A stretch of 34,479 bases of DNA from Candidatus Thermoflexus japonica (GTDB taxonomy: Bacteria > Chloroflexota > Anaerolineae > Thermoflexales > Thermoflexaceae), in the NCBI GenBank assembly GCA_002898735.1, contig BEHY01000026.1, forward strand, positions 1 to 34,479, written 5' to 3'. Shown here piece after piece: positions 1-8,374 of this stretch (the first letter of the stretch is position 1; each line of letters begins with the position of its first letter). The notes beneath the pieces are model-generated. The model did not search any database, was not told where the DNA came from, and was given only the letters and a program-made list of their open reading frames with translations. The position numbers and the translations under genes were made by a program.

Positions 1-71
1 GGGATCGGGAAATCCAGCAGGCGCTGCATCAGTTCCAGGGGAAGCTTTCCCACCGGGAAGATCCTGGACAT
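1..71 (-). CDS. AIR synthase-family protein, N-terminal fragment
   Basis: Only the first 23 codons lie in the window and the gene runs off the left edge. The start ATG (71-69) is preceded by AAAGGAGGATAAATCCCG, a strong ribosome binding site. The visible protein begins MSRIFPVGKLPLELMQRLLD. A 'GKLP.E...RLL' opening is typical of the AIR-synthase/HypE-like family in Chloroflexota and archaea (ATP-dependent enzymes related to PurM, HypE and SelD). The substrate cannot be told from this fragment. It lies about 175 bp downstream of the ABC-2 permease on the same strand, so it may be the last gene of that unit or have its own promoter in the gap. The CDS is certain enough; the family rests on a short motif recalled from memory. 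Confidence 0.5.
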   Translation of the reverse strand, partial: MSRIFPVGKLPLELMQRLLDFPI

Positions 72-245
72 CGGGATTTATCCTCCTTTACAGGTGGAGG
101 TTGCGCGGTTGGGTTGTCCTTCCAGGATGCGTTCGTCCGGGATAGGGGAGATGGCCTCATCCTCTTTCCCCTCATCTCGCTCCTGGCCGAGGGCCGTAGG
201 GAAGGGAAGGGCCGCGATGATTTTTCGCGGCAGCGGGAAATGTCT

Positions 246-1091
246 TCAGGCCCCAAAGGCCTCGTAACGTCGGATCCCCAGCCGCCAGAGCATGGCGACC
301 AGGGTGACGGCGAAGGTCAGCCACAGCCCCTGGGCGATAAAGCCCTGGGCGATCCGATCGGGCGGGAGGCGCCCCAGCAGCATCTCCAGCGGAAAGGACA
401 GCACCAGAGGGAATGGGGTCCAGCGCAACAGTTGCTGGATGCCCTCCGGCATCAGCGCCAGGGGGATCACATATCCGGACCCCAGCGCTTTGATGAAGAA
501 CCAGACCTCGTGAAAGGCCACCGCCTGGGAGGTCCAGAAGGCGGTGAGGCCGATCGCATATTGAAAGAAGAATTCCAGCAACAGGGCCATGAACGTGGCA
601 GCGGACACCCGGAGCAGGTTGAGGGGCGTGAGATCGAGCTGAGGGCCTGGATACAGATAGAGGGCGAGAGCGATTGGGGGGCCGACCAGCAAAGCCTGGA
701 GGGGGCGGGAGGCCAGCGTCCGGGCCAGGTCGTAATGCAGGGGGTGAAGGGGCCGCAGCAGCCGGGCGCTCAGCCCTCCGGTCCGGATATCCCGGTTCAG
801 TTCCCAGATGATCCACACCCCGGTCATCCGGCGGAGGAAAATGGCGGCCAGGTAATATCCCACGAAGGTCCCGGCATCGAAGGAACCGATGGGCCCTTCC
901 CGGGCCATGGAGAGCCAGACGGCGAGCATCACCAGCGGCACGGCCCCCGAGAGGATCCAGATGAGGATCTGGACCCGATATTCCAGGGTCCGGGCCCAGT
1001 AAATCCGAAGCAGCGTGGGATAAGCCCGGAGGGTCGCACGGATCGCGGCGACACCCTCCGACATCCGGGTCGGATACGGTGGGATCTCCAT
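246..1091 (-). CDS. ABC-2 type transporter permease
   Basis: A 281-residue integral membrane protein with about six hydrophobic segments, for example IQILIWILSGAVPLVMLAVWL-like and FVGYYLAAIFL stretches near the N-terminus and a final segment before RRYEAFGA. Size, layout and the ELNRDIRTGGLSARLLRPLHP loop fit the ABC-2 permease family usually paired with NatA/DrrA-like ATPases for drug, lipid or polysaccharide export. The ATG at 1091 was chosen because the protein then has the usual family length, with GGGAG upstream; the frame stays open further upstream but that extension is polar and unlike the family. It follows the ATPase gene by about 110 bp. Such operons usually encode two different permeases, and only one is present here. 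The substrate is unknown. Confidence 0.85.
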   Translation of the reverse strand: MEIPPYPTRMSEGVAAIRATLRAYPTLLRIYWARTLEYRVQILIWILSGAVPLVMLAVWLSMAREGPIGSFDAGTFVGYYLAAIFLRRMTGVWIIWELNRDIRTGGLSARLLRPLHPLHYDLARTLASRPLQALLVGPPIALALYLYPGPQLDLTPLNLLRVSAATFMALLLEFFFQYAIGLTAFWTSQAVAFHEVWFFIKALGSGYVIPLALMPEGIQQLLRWTPFPLVLSFPLEMLLGRLPPDRIAQGFIAQGLWLTFAVTLVAMLWRLGIRRYEAFGA

Positions 1092-1203
1092 GGTGCGGAA
1101 CGCTCCCGTCTGAGAAGGGTGGGGATCGAACGATCGCAGATATGGCACGGCCGCTCCCCGGCGTTGGCGTGATGAGCGTGGAAGGGCTGTGTCCTGTATC
1201 CCA

Positions 1204-2268
1204 TCAACCCCCGGCATAGGCAGCGGGTCCTTCCCCTTCTTCCTCCTCTTCCTCCAGCTCCGGCCAGCGGGCCGCCTGCTCGGGATCCCATTCTGCCGCC
1301 TCGGCGAAAACCCTTCGGATGACTTCCTCCACAGGAGGCTCCTCGATGGCCAGATCGGTCACCGGCAGCGCCGTGAGCAGCGCCGCGGCGATCTCCGCGG
1401 TTCGGGCTCGGGGAACCCGGAGTTCGGCCCGGTGGGAGTTCAGGCTCAGCACCTCGCCGAACGGGGAGAGGGCGCTGAGGGGGAGAGGCTGCGCCATGGT
1501 CACCCGCACGATACGGTAGGGTGTCACCCGCTCCGCCAGCGCTTCCAGATCCCCATCGTAGAGCAGGTGGCCCCGATGGATCACCAGCACCCGCCGGCAC
1601 AGGGCGGCCACATCGGCCATATAGTGGCTGGTGAGCAGAACCGTGGCCCCGGTCCGGCGGTTATATTCCCGGATGAAGTCCCGGATCCGGGCCTGCATGG
1701 TCACATCGAGGCCGATGGTGGGCTCGTCCAGGAACAGCACCCGGGGTCGATGGAGGAGGGCCGCGGCCAGCTCGCACTTCATGCGCTCCCCCAGGCTGAG
1801 CTTGCGCACCTGCTTGGTGAGCAGCCCCTCCAGATCCAGCAGCTCCACCAGCTCCTCCAGGGTGCGCTGGAATTCCGCCTTCGGGATTCCATACACCGCC
1901 TGGTTCAGCAGGAACGTCTCGATGGCGGGGAGATCCCATAGCAGCTGCTGCTTCTGGCCCATCACCAGCGTGATCTGCCGCAGGAAAGCCCGTTCCCGGC
2001 GCTGGGGGATGAATCCCAGCACCCGGACCTCGCCGGCGGTGGGGTGGAGGAGGCCGGCCAGGATCTTCAGGGTGGTGGTTTTGCCCGCGCCGTTCGGGCC
2101 GAGAAAGCCCACGATCTCCCCGGGCTCGATGGCGAACGAGACATCTTCCACCGCGCGGATCACCCGGTAACGTCGGCGGAAGAACGCCCGCAGGGATCCC
2201 ATCAGCCCCGGCGCCTTGTGGTGCACGGTGTAGTATTTGTGGAGATGGTGGACTTCGACCGCACGCAT
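1204..2268 (-). CDS. ABC transporter ATP-binding protein, NatA-like
   Basis: A 354-residue ATPase. Walker A GPNGAGKTT lies at residues 57-65, the signature is LSLGERM (157-163), Walker B is VLFLDEP (about 177-183) and the H-loop is TSHYM (His about 215). The LSLGxRM signature in place of LSGGQ is characteristic of the NatA-like subgroup that works with ABC-2 permeases. A C-terminal extension of about 100 residues ends in an acidic run of glutamates. The start chosen (MRAVEVHHLHKYY) begins where the ABC fold begins; no strong Shine-Dalgarno precedes it, so the exact start is less sure. It sits between lspA and the permease on the same strand and probably energises that permease. The substrate is unknown. 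Confidence 0.88.
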   Translation of the reverse strand: MRAVEVHHLHKYYTVHHKAPGLMGSLRAFFRRRYRVIRAVEDVSFAIEPGEIVGFLGPNGAGKTTTLKILAGLLHPTAGEVRVLGFIPQRRERAFLRQITLVMGQKQQLLWDLPAIETFLLNQAVYGIPKAEFQRTLEELVELLDLEGLLTKQVRKLSLGERMKCELAAALLHRPRVLFLDEPTIGLDVTMQARIRDFIREYNRRTGATVLLTSHYMADVAALCRRVLVIHRGHLLYDGDLEALAERVTPYRIVRVTMAQPLPLSALSPFGEVLSLNSHRAELRVPRARTAEIAAALLTALPVTDLAIEEPPVEEVIRRVFAEAAEWDPEQAARWPELEEEEEEGEGPAAYAGG

Positions 2269-2368
2269 CCCGGTTGCTCGGAGGAAGATGTGGATCTCTG
2301 GCTCGCTCGACCGGAGAACTTCTGGCCCTGATCCTCCGCTCCCCGGGCGATGGGGCGCGGATGATCCA

Positions 2369-2881
2369 TCATCCGGATTTCTGCCGGGGATCATCGGAGG
2401 AGGAGGAAACCGGCGGATGGGGCTGGGCCCGTTCCTCGACGCCCATGAAGGCCAGCAGCAACAGCATCCCCACCACGATCGCGCTGTCCGCCAGATTGAA
2501 GACCGGCCAGAACTTGAAATCCAGGAAATCGGTGACCGATCCGAAGCGGATCCGGTCGATCAGGTTTCCGAAAGCCCCCCCCAGCTGAAGGCCCATCGCG
2601 ATCTGAACAGGCCACCGCGCCGTCGCCAGCTGCTGGGTGTAAAGGAGCAGGAAAGCGATCACCACGACCGCAACCGCGATGAGGACGGATCCCCATTCAC
2701 GGAACAGGCCGAAGGCGATTCCGGTGTTCGTGACGTGGGTGAAGGTGAAATAGCGGGCCAGGGCGGGGATGGGAGCCCAGGATTCATACAGGGCCAGGTT
2801 CTCCCGCACCCAGGCCTTGCTCAGCTGATCGGCAGCCAGTGTGAGGAGGGCGATCGCGCCCATGATCCACCGGCGTCCCAT
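2369..2881 (-). CDS. lspA: Lipoprotein signal peptidase (signal peptidase II)
   Basis: A 170-residue membrane aspartic protease that removes signal peptides from prolipoproteins after lipid modification. Four hydrophobic segments are visible. The family motifs are present in order: AADQLSKAW near the N-terminus, VTNTGIAFGLF, then GNLIDRIRFGSVTDFLDF and FNLADSAI, which carry the conserved aspartates. The ATG at 2881 was chosen because GGAGG lies 8 nt upstream; the frame extends 16 codons further without a good ribosome binding site. The C-terminus has a short polar tail after the last membrane segment. It follows the DksA-like gene, and the window encodes at least two lipoproteins (PstS and the 22013 gene) as possible substrates. 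Confidence 0.95.
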   Translation of the reverse strand: MGRRWIMGAIALLTLAADQLSKAWVRENLALYESWAPIPALARYFTFTHVTNTGIAFGLFREWGSVLIAVAVVVIAFLLLYTQQLATARWPVQIAMGLQLGGAFGNLIDRIRFGSVTDFLDFKFWPVFNLADSAIVVGMLLLLAFMGVEERAQPHPPVSSSSDDPRQKSG

Positions 2882-2957
2882 AGCCAGCGCCTCCATCGAT
2901 CGAGATCCCATATGGCTTTCAGGCTCCATCCGATGATCTCACTCAGCCTGTTCCCGA

Positions 2958-3299
2958 TCATCCGCGTTCCCGTTTGGACTGGCATTCCAGGCAGAGCGCA
3001 GCGAAAGGGATCGCCTTCAAGCGGGCGATATCAATGGGCCGGCCACATGCCTGGCAGATCCCATAGGTGCCCTCCTCCATCCGCTGGATCGCCGCTTCCA
3101 CCTCCTGAAGGCGGATTTCCAGATGCCGGCGCAGCGCGGCCCGCGTCGTCTGATCCAGCACATCCGTGGCATCATCGGCCATATGATCATGGTAACCGAT
3201 CCCCTCCGGCGCCCGGGCGTCCAGCCGGGCCAGCTCTTCCTTCAGCCGGGCGCGCTCCTCTTCAAGCGCCTGGCGTAAGCGATCAAATGGGATCGCCAT
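2958..3299 (-). CDS. TraR/DksA family zinc-finger protein
   Basis: A 113-residue protein with a charged coiled-coil N-terminal half (ALEEERARLKEELARLDA) and a C4 zinc finger near the end: C82-xx-C85 (ICQAC) and C103-xx-C106 (CLEC), 17 residues apart, preceded by the family hallmark GTYGIC.ACG..I...RL.A.P.A. DksA-type proteins bind the RNA polymerase secondary channel and modulate initiation; many Gram-positive-like and Chloroflexota homologues are uncharacterised. The ATG at 3299 is preceded by GAGGAGG with 6-nt spacing, so the five codons upstream were excluded. It is the first gene of the minus-strand unit leading into lspA, with a good promoter at 3448-3420. Confidence 0.9.
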   Translation of the reverse strand: MAIPFDRLRQALEEERARLKEELARLDARAPEGIGYHDHMADDATDVLDQTTRAALRRHLEIRLQEVEAAIQRMEEGTYGICQACGRPIDIARLKAIPFAALCLECQSKRERG

Positions 3300-3684
3300 G
3301 GCCTGCCTCCTCACGGACAGAGCTTCTTGCCCCCTCTTCCTCGGTGGGGCGAAGGGGACATGGGGATGAGGAGGCCCACGGACCTCCTGACCCGGGAGGG
3401 CCGGTCGTTACCCCCTTGAATTGTAAAACGGGGCGAAGGTCCTGTCATCCGGGCCGGAGGATCGAAACCGCGCCCGATGGATCCGAACAGGACCTGCAAG
3501 ACTGGAGGGCCTCCGGGGAAAGGGAAGAAAGCTTTCGAAAGCAGCGGGGGCCGAAGGGCCAGCAGCGCCCGGCCTGTTGTGAAAAAGATTTAACATTCCC
3601 TTCGGGAAACGCGAAAGAACGCTTCACCTTTATCCTGTTGTGTTCCGTTAAGATGAAGATGAGCCGGAGATGAAGGAGGTCCGT
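3300..3684. other. Divergent intergenic region (385 bp)
   Basis: This region separates the DksA-like gene (minus) from a small plus-strand gene. It holds the minus-strand promoter at 3448-3420, a leader of about 110 nt for the DksA-like gene with a GGAGG...CCTCC hairpin, and a small perfect inverted repeat TTCCC-TTC-GGGAA at 3596-3608. A TTAACA element lies at 3590-3595 but has no -10 element at the right distance. I see no convincing plus-strand promoter and no other gene. Confidence 0.5.
3420..3448 (-). promoter_or_regulatory. Sigma-70-type promoter for the dksA-like/lspA unit
   Basis: Read on the minus strand, -35 ATGACA (3448-3443; 5 of 6 to consensus) and -10 TACAAT (3425-3420; 5 of 6) are separated by exactly 17 nt. 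The predicted start of transcription is near 3413, about 114 nt before the DksA-like start codon. Confidence 0.7.
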
Positions 3685-3858
3685 ATGGAGACCATCATGC
3701 AGGTGGACGAGCGGCTTCGGCGGCTCCGGGAGGAGCTCACCCGTCTGGTCCGGGAAGGGGAGGACGAGGAGGGGATCCGTCTGCGGAGCCTGCTGGCGGA
3801 GATGGAGCGCCTGGAGGCGTTGCGCCGGGAATTGCGGGCCTGGCGCATAGCGGCCTGA
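3685..3858 (+). CDS. Small charged helical protein, unknown
   Basis: A 57-residue protein, METIMQVDERLRRLREEL..., very rich in Arg, Glu and Leu with heptad-like leucine spacing, so probably one long helix or coiled-coil hairpin. The ATG at 3685 has AAGGAGG (3673-3679) 5 nt upstream, a near-ideal ribosome binding site; an in-frame ATG at 3670 overlaps that site and is unlikely to be used. No transmembrane segment, cysteine or known motif is visible. The next gene on the strand begins about 135 bp later. The strong ribosome binding site and gene-like composition argue that it is real. Function unknown. Confidence 0.6.
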   Translation: METIMQVDERLRRLREELTRLVREGEDEEGIRLRSLLAEMERLEALRRELRAWRIAA

Positions 3859-3993
3859 TGCCAGGCCCCGCCGCCCGGGCACTCCGGAGGGATTCTCAGA
3901 ACGCGTGGATGATGGCCCTTTGAAAATCCGTGCGACGAATTCAAGGAGAAGCAGGGATCCCGGATGGGGACGGACGATCAGGGGAGGAGCGCC

Positions 3994-4335
3994 ATGCATG
4001 CCCAGATCCCGGAGGAGGGTTCGGAGGGCCTGCGCTTCTGGAGCGCTCTCCGGCGTTCCGCGGAGGGCCTGTATCCCGGTTATGCGGAGCTGGCGGATCT
4101 GCGGTTTGCCCTGGATGAGGGCTGGACTATCGAGCCGCCTGTTTACGTTGATCGGGAGGCGGGGTGGCGGCCCTACTACCATATCCTCCTGCGGCGGGAG
4201 GGGCGCCAGGTGTTGCTCAGCCTTCCGGAGAGCGATGCCCTTCATCGGTTCCTGGAGGAACAGCGCGTTCCCATGGAGCTTCGTTCGACCCGCGCCCGGG
4301 CCAGGCGGTCGGCGCGGGCCCGAAGCGCCGGGTAG
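3994..4335 (+). CDS. Hypothetical protein
   Basis: A 113-residue soluble protein I do not recognise. It has an aromatic-rich middle (FALDEGWTIEPPVYVDREAG followed by WRPYYHILLRREG) and a strongly basic C-terminus with many Arg/Ala (RARARRSARARSAG), which could contact nucleic acid. ATG 3994 was chosen because GGAGGAG precedes it at 4-nt spacing; an in-frame ATG at 3964 lacks a well-placed site. The pstS ribosome binding site lies about 100 bp downstream, beyond the inverted repeats described separately, so it may or may not be co-transcribed with the phosphate genes. No signal peptide or membrane segment. Function unknown. Confidence 0.65.
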   Translation: MHAQIPEEGSEGLRFWSALRRSAEGLYPGYAELADLRFALDEGWTIEPPVYVDREAGWRPYYHILLRREGRQVLLSLPESDALHRFLEEQRVPMELRSTRARARRSARARSAG

Positions 4336-4346
4336 CGGCCCTCCCA

Positions 4347-4418
4347 TCGTTTTCCCGCCTCAGGCCATCCCCGGGTGGTCTGGGGCGGGGAAACGAAGGG
4401 GGAACCTCTTCGTTTTCC
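4347..4418 (+). promoter_or_regulatory. Mutually exclusive hairpins in the pstS leader
   Basis: Three segments are seen. A is TCGTTTTCCCGCC (4347-4359), B is GGCGGGGAAACGA (4384-4396) and C is CTTCGTTTTCC (4408-4418). B pairs with A over 13 positions with one G-U wobble. Shifted by 2-4 nt, B also pairs with C over 11 positions with one wobble. Both hairpins cannot form at once, and C lies just before the pstS ribosome binding site. This could be a switch or a decayed terminator; no T-run follows either stem. Confidence 0.4.
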
Positions 4419-4446
4419 GCAAACCTCAGACAGGAGGAGAAGGATC

Positions 4447-5508
4447 ATGAACCTGCGTTCTGCCTTCGCTGCGTGGATGTTTGGGCTCGCGCTGGTTGCG
4501 GCGGCATGCCAGCCCGCCGCCACGCCCACGGCGGCTCCGCCCGCCTCACAGCCGGGTGGGGAGAGCAAGGCCACGGCCACCCCGGCTCCGCAACTCAGTG
4601 GGGAGATCAAAATCGATGGCTCCTCGACCGTCTACCCGATCTCCGAAGCGGTCGCCGAGGAGTTCGGGAAGGCCTATCCGAACGTGAAGGTGGTCGTGGG
4701 GATCAGCGGCACCGGCGGGGGCTTCAAGAAGTTCTGCGCCGGGGAGACGGACATCTCGGATGCCTCCCGTCCCATCAAGACCACGGAGATGGAGACCTGC
4801 CAGAAGAACGGTATCGAATTCATCGAGCTCCCGGTCGCCTACGATGCCCTTTCGGTGGTGGTGAACCCCCAGAACGATTGGGTGGCCTGCATAACGGTCG
4901 CCGAGCTGAAGAAGATCTGGGAGCCGGAGGCTCAAGGGAAGATCACCCGGTGGAACCAGGTGAACCCTCAGTGGCCGGATGCGCCGCTCACCCTCTTCGG
5001 CCCCGGGACGGACAGTGGGACCTTTGACTACTTCACGGAGGCGATTGTCGGTAAGGAGGACGCCAGCCGGGGTGACTACACCGCCAGCGAAGACGATAAC
5101 GTGCTGGTCCAGGGGGTCGCCAACGACAGGTATGCACTGGGCTACTTCGGCCTCGCTTATTACCTCGAGAATCAGGATAAGCTGAAGGCGCTGGCGATCG
5201 ACAACGGAAAGGGTTGTGTTGCGCCATCCGAGCAGACGGTCCGGGATGGCACTTACCAGCCCCTCTCCCGCCCTCTGTTTATTTACGTGAACCGGAAGGC
5301 GGCGGATCGGCCCGAAGTGGAGGCCTTCGTTCGATTCTATCTCACCCGGGGACCGGCTCTGGCGAAGCAGGTGGGTTACATCCCGCTTCCGGAGACCGTT
5401 TATCAGCTGGCGCTCCAGCGCTTTGAGGCCCGCAAAGTGGGCACCGTCTTCAAGGGAGGGCCTCAGGTGGGCGTGAGCATTGAGGATCTTCTGAAAGCGG
5501 AGCAGTGA
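4447..5508 (+). CDS. pstS: Phosphate ABC transporter substrate-binding lipoprotein
   Basis: A 353-residue periplasmic-binding lipoprotein of the PstS family. The first 21 residues form a lipoprotein signal ending LVAAAC with the lipid-modified Cys at 21, followed by a Pro/Ala/Thr-rich linker. Phosphate-binding motifs follow in order: [35 protein letters not shown] and [16 protein letters not shown], which supply the Ser/Thr/Asp contacts. The ATG at 4447 follows AGGAGGAGAAGGATC and gives a complete signal peptide; upstream codons in frame are not gene-like. It is the first gene of the pst locus and is followed by a strong terminator before pstC, as expected if the binding protein is made in excess over the permease. 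Confidence 0.95.
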   Translation: MNLRSAFAAWMFGLALVAAACQPAATPTAAPPASQPGGESKATATPAPQLSGEIKIDGSSTVYPISEAVAEEFGKAYPNVKVVVGISGTGGGFKKFCAGETDISDASRPIKTTEMETCQKNGIEFIELPVAYDALSVVVNPQNDWVACITVAELKKIWEPEAQGKITRWNQVNPQWPDAPLTLFGPGTDSGTFDYFTEAIVGKEDASRGDYTASEDDNVLVQGVANDRYALGYFGLAYYLENQDKLKALAIDNGKGCVAPSEQTVRDGTYQPLSRPLFIYVNRKAADRPEVEAFVRFYLTRGPALAKQVGYIPLPETVYQLALQRFEARKVGTVFKGGPQVGVSIEDLLKAEQ

Positions 5509-5532
5509 TCCTCCGGATGGGATCTTCCAGGA

Positions 5533-5584
5533 GATCTGGGGGTTGGGGGCTTTCTCCAGCGGCCCCAATCCCCAGATCGTTTTT
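5533..5584 (+). terminator. Intrinsic terminator between pstS and pstC
   Basis: The left arm GATCTGGGGGTTGGGGGC (5533-5550) pairs with GGCCCCAATCCCCAGATC (5561-5578) at 17 of 18 positions counting one G-U wobble, with a 10-nt loop, followed by GTTTTTC (T-run 5580-5584). This is a textbook rho-independent terminator directly after pstS, so partial readthrough or a separate promoter must supply pstCAB. Confidence 0.88.
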
Positions 5585-5701
5585 CTTCTCCTGGCCGCCT
5601 TCAGCGGCCGGCCCGATCTCTCAAGCCCTGGAGCGGTCAGCGGGATAGTTCCTGTAAAATAAGCACCGGAAGCGACAACGTCGACCGGAGCCAGGGGACC
5701 T

Positions 5702-6649
5702 ATGGGGCTGACCAGTCGCTCAGCCGCTGAGATTTATACCGTGCGTCTCCAGAGGGGGGTAGCTGCCCGCTGGCGGGAGTGGGGGGAGCTGGCGATCCAG
5801 GGCCTTCTCCTCTTCGCCGCGATGGTCTCTGTGTTCACCACCCTCGGCATCGTGGCGGTTCTGGTGGTGGAAGCCATCCCTTTCTTCCAGCAGGTTTCCC
5901 TCGTGGAATTCCTCACCGATCCCCAGTGGACGCCTCTGTTCGCCCAGAAACACTTCGGGATCCTCCCTCTGGTGGCCGGGACATTCCTTACCTCCGCGGT
6001 CGCCCTGGCCCTGGCGATGCCGGTGGGTTTGCTCAGCGCTATCTATCTGAGCGAATACGCCCCGGTGCGAGTGCGCGCGATCCTGAAGCCAGCCCTGGAG
6101 GTTCTGGCCGGGATCCCCACCGTGGTCTACGGTTACTTCGCCCTGTTGTTCGTCACCCCCTTGCTGAAGCGCGTTGTTCCCGACCTGGAGACTTTCAATG
6201 CGCTGAGCGCAGGCCTGACGATGGGGGTGATGATCATCCCTCTGATCTCCTCCCTGAGCGAAGACGCGCTCTATGCGGTGCCCAGCTCGCTTCGGGAGGC
6301 CGCTTACGCCCTGGGGGCCACCCGTCTGGAGGTCGCGCTGCGCGTGGTGATCCCGGCGGCGCTCTCCGGGATCGTGGCCTCGTTTATCCTGGCCGCTTCC
6401 CGCGCGGTTGGGGAGACGATGATCGTGGCCATCGCTGCCGGTCAGCGGCCCATCCTGACGCTCGATCCGCGGCGGGCCATCGAAACCATGACGGCTTACA
6501 TCGTCCAGGTTAGCCTGGGCGATACGCCCCATGGGACCCTGGAGTTCCGCACCATTTTCGCCGTGGGCCTGGTGCTGTTTTTGCTCACCCTGGTGTTCAA
6601 CCTGATCGCCCTGCGCATCATCGAGCGCTACCGGGAGGTCTATCGCTGA
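5702..6649 (+). CDS. pstC: Phosphate ABC transporter permease PstC
   Basis: A 315-residue membrane protein with about six hydrophobic spans. The binding-protein-dependent permease EAA loop is clear: [23 protein letters not shown], contacting the PstB ATPase, followed by [17 protein letters not shown], the conserved PstC/PstA motif. The N-terminal 30 residues are polar and cytoplasmic. The ATG at 5702 has AGGGGA close upstream. The 190-bp gap after pstS contains the terminator, a GGCCGC/GCGGCC hairpin and a TAAAAT (5655-5660) that resembles a -10 but lacks a matching -35. PstC and PstA form the heterodimeric channel for high-affinity phosphate import. Confidence 0.95.
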   Translation: MGLTSRSAAEIYTVRLQRGVAARWREWGELAIQGLLLFAAMVSVFTTLGIVAVLVVEAIPFFQQVSLVEFLTDPQWTPLFAQKHFGILPLVAGTFLTSAVALALAMPVGLLSAIYLSEYAPVRVRAILKPALEVLAGIPTVVYGYFALLFVTPLLKRVVPDLETFNALSAGLTMGVMIIPLISSLSEDALYAVPSSLREAAYALGATRLEVALRVVIPAALSGIVASFILAASRAVGETMIVAIAAGQRPILTLDPRRAIETMTAYIVQVSLGDTPHGTLEFRTIFAVGLVLFLLTLVFNLIALRIIERYREVYR

Positions 6650-6726
6650 TCGTCCGCCCGGGGTCACGGCGGATCCCATATCCGTCGGGGCGAAGGATCG
6701 ATTTCCTGAAAGGGGAGCGAGTGCGA

Positions 6727-7584
6727 ATGGAGCGGCGACAGCGGCGGGAGATCGCGGGGAAGGTGTTTGAGGCTGTGGCGCTGACGGCCACGGTCTTTGG
6801 CTTGGTGGTTCTGGCCATGTTGCTGTTCGATGTGGCCCGGCGTGGCCTGGGCGTTTTATCCTGGTCCTTTTTCACCCGCTATCCCTCCCGTTTCCCGGAG
6901 CAGGCGGGGATCCGGTCTGCCCTGCTGGGGACGGTCTGGGTGATGGCCCTGACGGCCCTGTTCTCCGTGCCGGTGGGGGTCGCCGCGGCGATCTACCTGG
7001 AGGAATACGCTCCCCGCAATCGTCTGACCCGCTTCATCGAGCTGAACATCAACAACCTGGCCGGGGTCCCATCGATCATCTACGGCCTTCTGGGGCTGGA
7101 GCTCTTCGTTCGAGGCCTGAAGCTGGAGCGGAGCGTTCTGGCCGGGGCGCTCACCCTGAGTTTGCTGATCCTGCCCATTCTGATCGCCGCCTCGCGGGAG
7201 GCCCTGCGAGCGGTGCCGATGAGCCTGCGGGAGGCGGCCTTCGCCCTGGGGGCGACCCGATGGCAGGTGATCCGGCACCAGGTGCTGCCCCTGGCCCTAC
7301 CGGGGATCCTCACCGGGATGATCCTGGCGCTCTCCCGGGCCATCGGGGAAACCGCCCCCCTGATCACCATTGGGGCGCTGACCTTTATCGCTTTCGATCC
7401 GAAAGGCCCCCTGGATAAATTCACGGTGCTCCCTATTCAGATCTTCAACTGGGTCTCCCGCCCTCAGGCGGGCTTCCACGCCCGGGCAGCGGGGGCCATC
7501 CTGGTGTTGCTGGCGGTGTTGCTGTCGATGAATGGGCTGGCCATCTACCTCCGCTATCGCCTGCAGCGGCGCTATCAGTGGTAG
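6727..7584 (+). CDS. pstA: Phosphate ABC transporter permease PstA
   Basis: A 285-residue membrane protein, the second half of the phosphate channel. It carries the EAA loop [21 protein letters not shown] and the downstream [17 protein letters not shown] motif typical of PstA, plus about six hydrophobic spans. The ATG at 6727 is preferred, with GGGGAG 9 nt upstream; a GTG at 6721, two codons earlier, is only 3 nt from that site. It lies about 75 bp after pstC and 10 bp before pstB on the same strand, within one operon. Confidence 0.95.
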   Translation: MERRQRREIAGKVFEAVALTATVFGLVVLAMLLFDVARRGLGVLSWSFFTRYPSRFPEQAGIRSALLGTVWVMALTALFSVPVGVAAAIYLEEYAPRNRLTRFIELNINNLAGVPSIIYGLLGLELFVRGLKLERSVLAGALTLSLLILPILIAASREALRAVPMSLREAAFALGATRWQVIRHQVLPLALPGILTGMILALSRAIGETAPLITIGALTFIAFDPKGPLDKFTVLPIQIFNWVSRPQAGFHARAAGAILVLLAVLLSMNGLAIYLRYRLQRRYQW

Positions 7585-7594
7585 GGGGGAGCGT

Positions 7595-8368
7595 ATGGAG
7601 GAGATCGTCCTGGAGACGCAGAACCTCACGGTCTACTACAACGGCCGCCCGGCCATCGAGGGGATCTCCCTGCGGATCCCTCGCCGGCGGATCACCGCCA
7701 TCATCGGTCCCTCCGGATGCGGCAAAAGCACCCTGTTGCGCTGCTTCAACCGGATGAACGACCTGATCCCTTCCGCCCGGGTGACCGGGCGGGTGCTCTT
7801 CGAAGGGGTGGATCTCTACGGCCCCGACGTGGATGTGGTGGAGGTCCGGCGGCGGATCGGCATGGTCTTCCAGAAGCCCAATCCGTTCCCCAAAAGCATT
7901 TATGAAAACGTCGCCTTCGGCCCGCGCATCCAGGGGATCCGGGATCGGCGGAAGCTGGATGAGATCGTGGAGCGCTGCCTGCGGGCGGCGGCCCTGTGGG
8001 ATGAGGTGAAGGATAAACTGCATCAGAACGCGCTGACCCTCTCCGGCGGGCAACAGCAGCGCCTGTGCATCGCCCGGGCCCTGGCCACGGAGCCCGAGGT
8101 TTTGCTCATGGATGAGCCCGCCTCGGCCCTCGATCCGATCGCCACCATGAAGATTGAGGACCTGATGCGGGAGCTGGCCCGGGAATACACAATCGTGATC
8201 GTCACCCACAACATGCAGCAGGCCGCGCGAGTGAGCGACTATACCGCCTTCATGCTGGCCGGGGAGGATCGGGTAGGCCGCCTGATTGAATTCGGCCCCA
8301 CCCAGCAGATCTTCACCCGTCCCCGGGACCGGCGGACGGAGGATTACATCACCGGCCGATTCGGGTGA
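7595..8368 (+). CDS. pstB: Phosphate ABC transporter ATPase PstB
   Basis: A 257-residue ABC ATPase. It has Walker [10 protein letters not shown], the signature [16 protein letters not shown], Walker [14 protein letters not shown] and the H-loop [12 protein letters not shown]. The combination [10 protein letters not shown]...[11 protein letters not shown] and [20 protein letters not shown] is diagnostic of PstB. The ATG at 7595 is preceded by GGGGGGAGCGT, 10 bp after the pstA stop. The length is normal for the family. It energises PstC/PstA and is a contact point for PhoU signalling in known systems. Confidence 0.97.
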   Translation: MEEIVLETQNLTVYYNGRPAIEGISLRIPRRRITAIIGPSGCGKSTLLRCFNRMNDLIPSARVTGRVLFEGVDLYGPDVDVVEVRRRIGMVFQKPNPFPKSIYENVAFGPRIQGIRDRRKLDEIVERCLRAAALWDEVKDKLHQNALTLSGGQQQRLCIARALATEPEVLLMDEPASALDPIATMKIEDLMRELAREYTIVIVTHNMQQAARVSDYTAFMLAGEDRVGRLIEFGPTQQIFTRPRDRRTEDYITGRFG

Positions 8369-8374
8369 AGAACC

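Noticed and set aside
114..1172. Long open frame on the plus strand opposite the ABC-2 permease
   Set aside because: Its protein is a low-complexity Gln/Gly/Pro/Arg mixture with no domain, and the opposite strand holds a clear permease. It is an antisense shadow typical of GC-rich DNA.
3577..3654. Pho-box or promoter in front of the small gene at 3685
   Set aside because: There is only one TTAACA element and no -10 at a proper distance; TAAGAT at 3649 has no matching -35.
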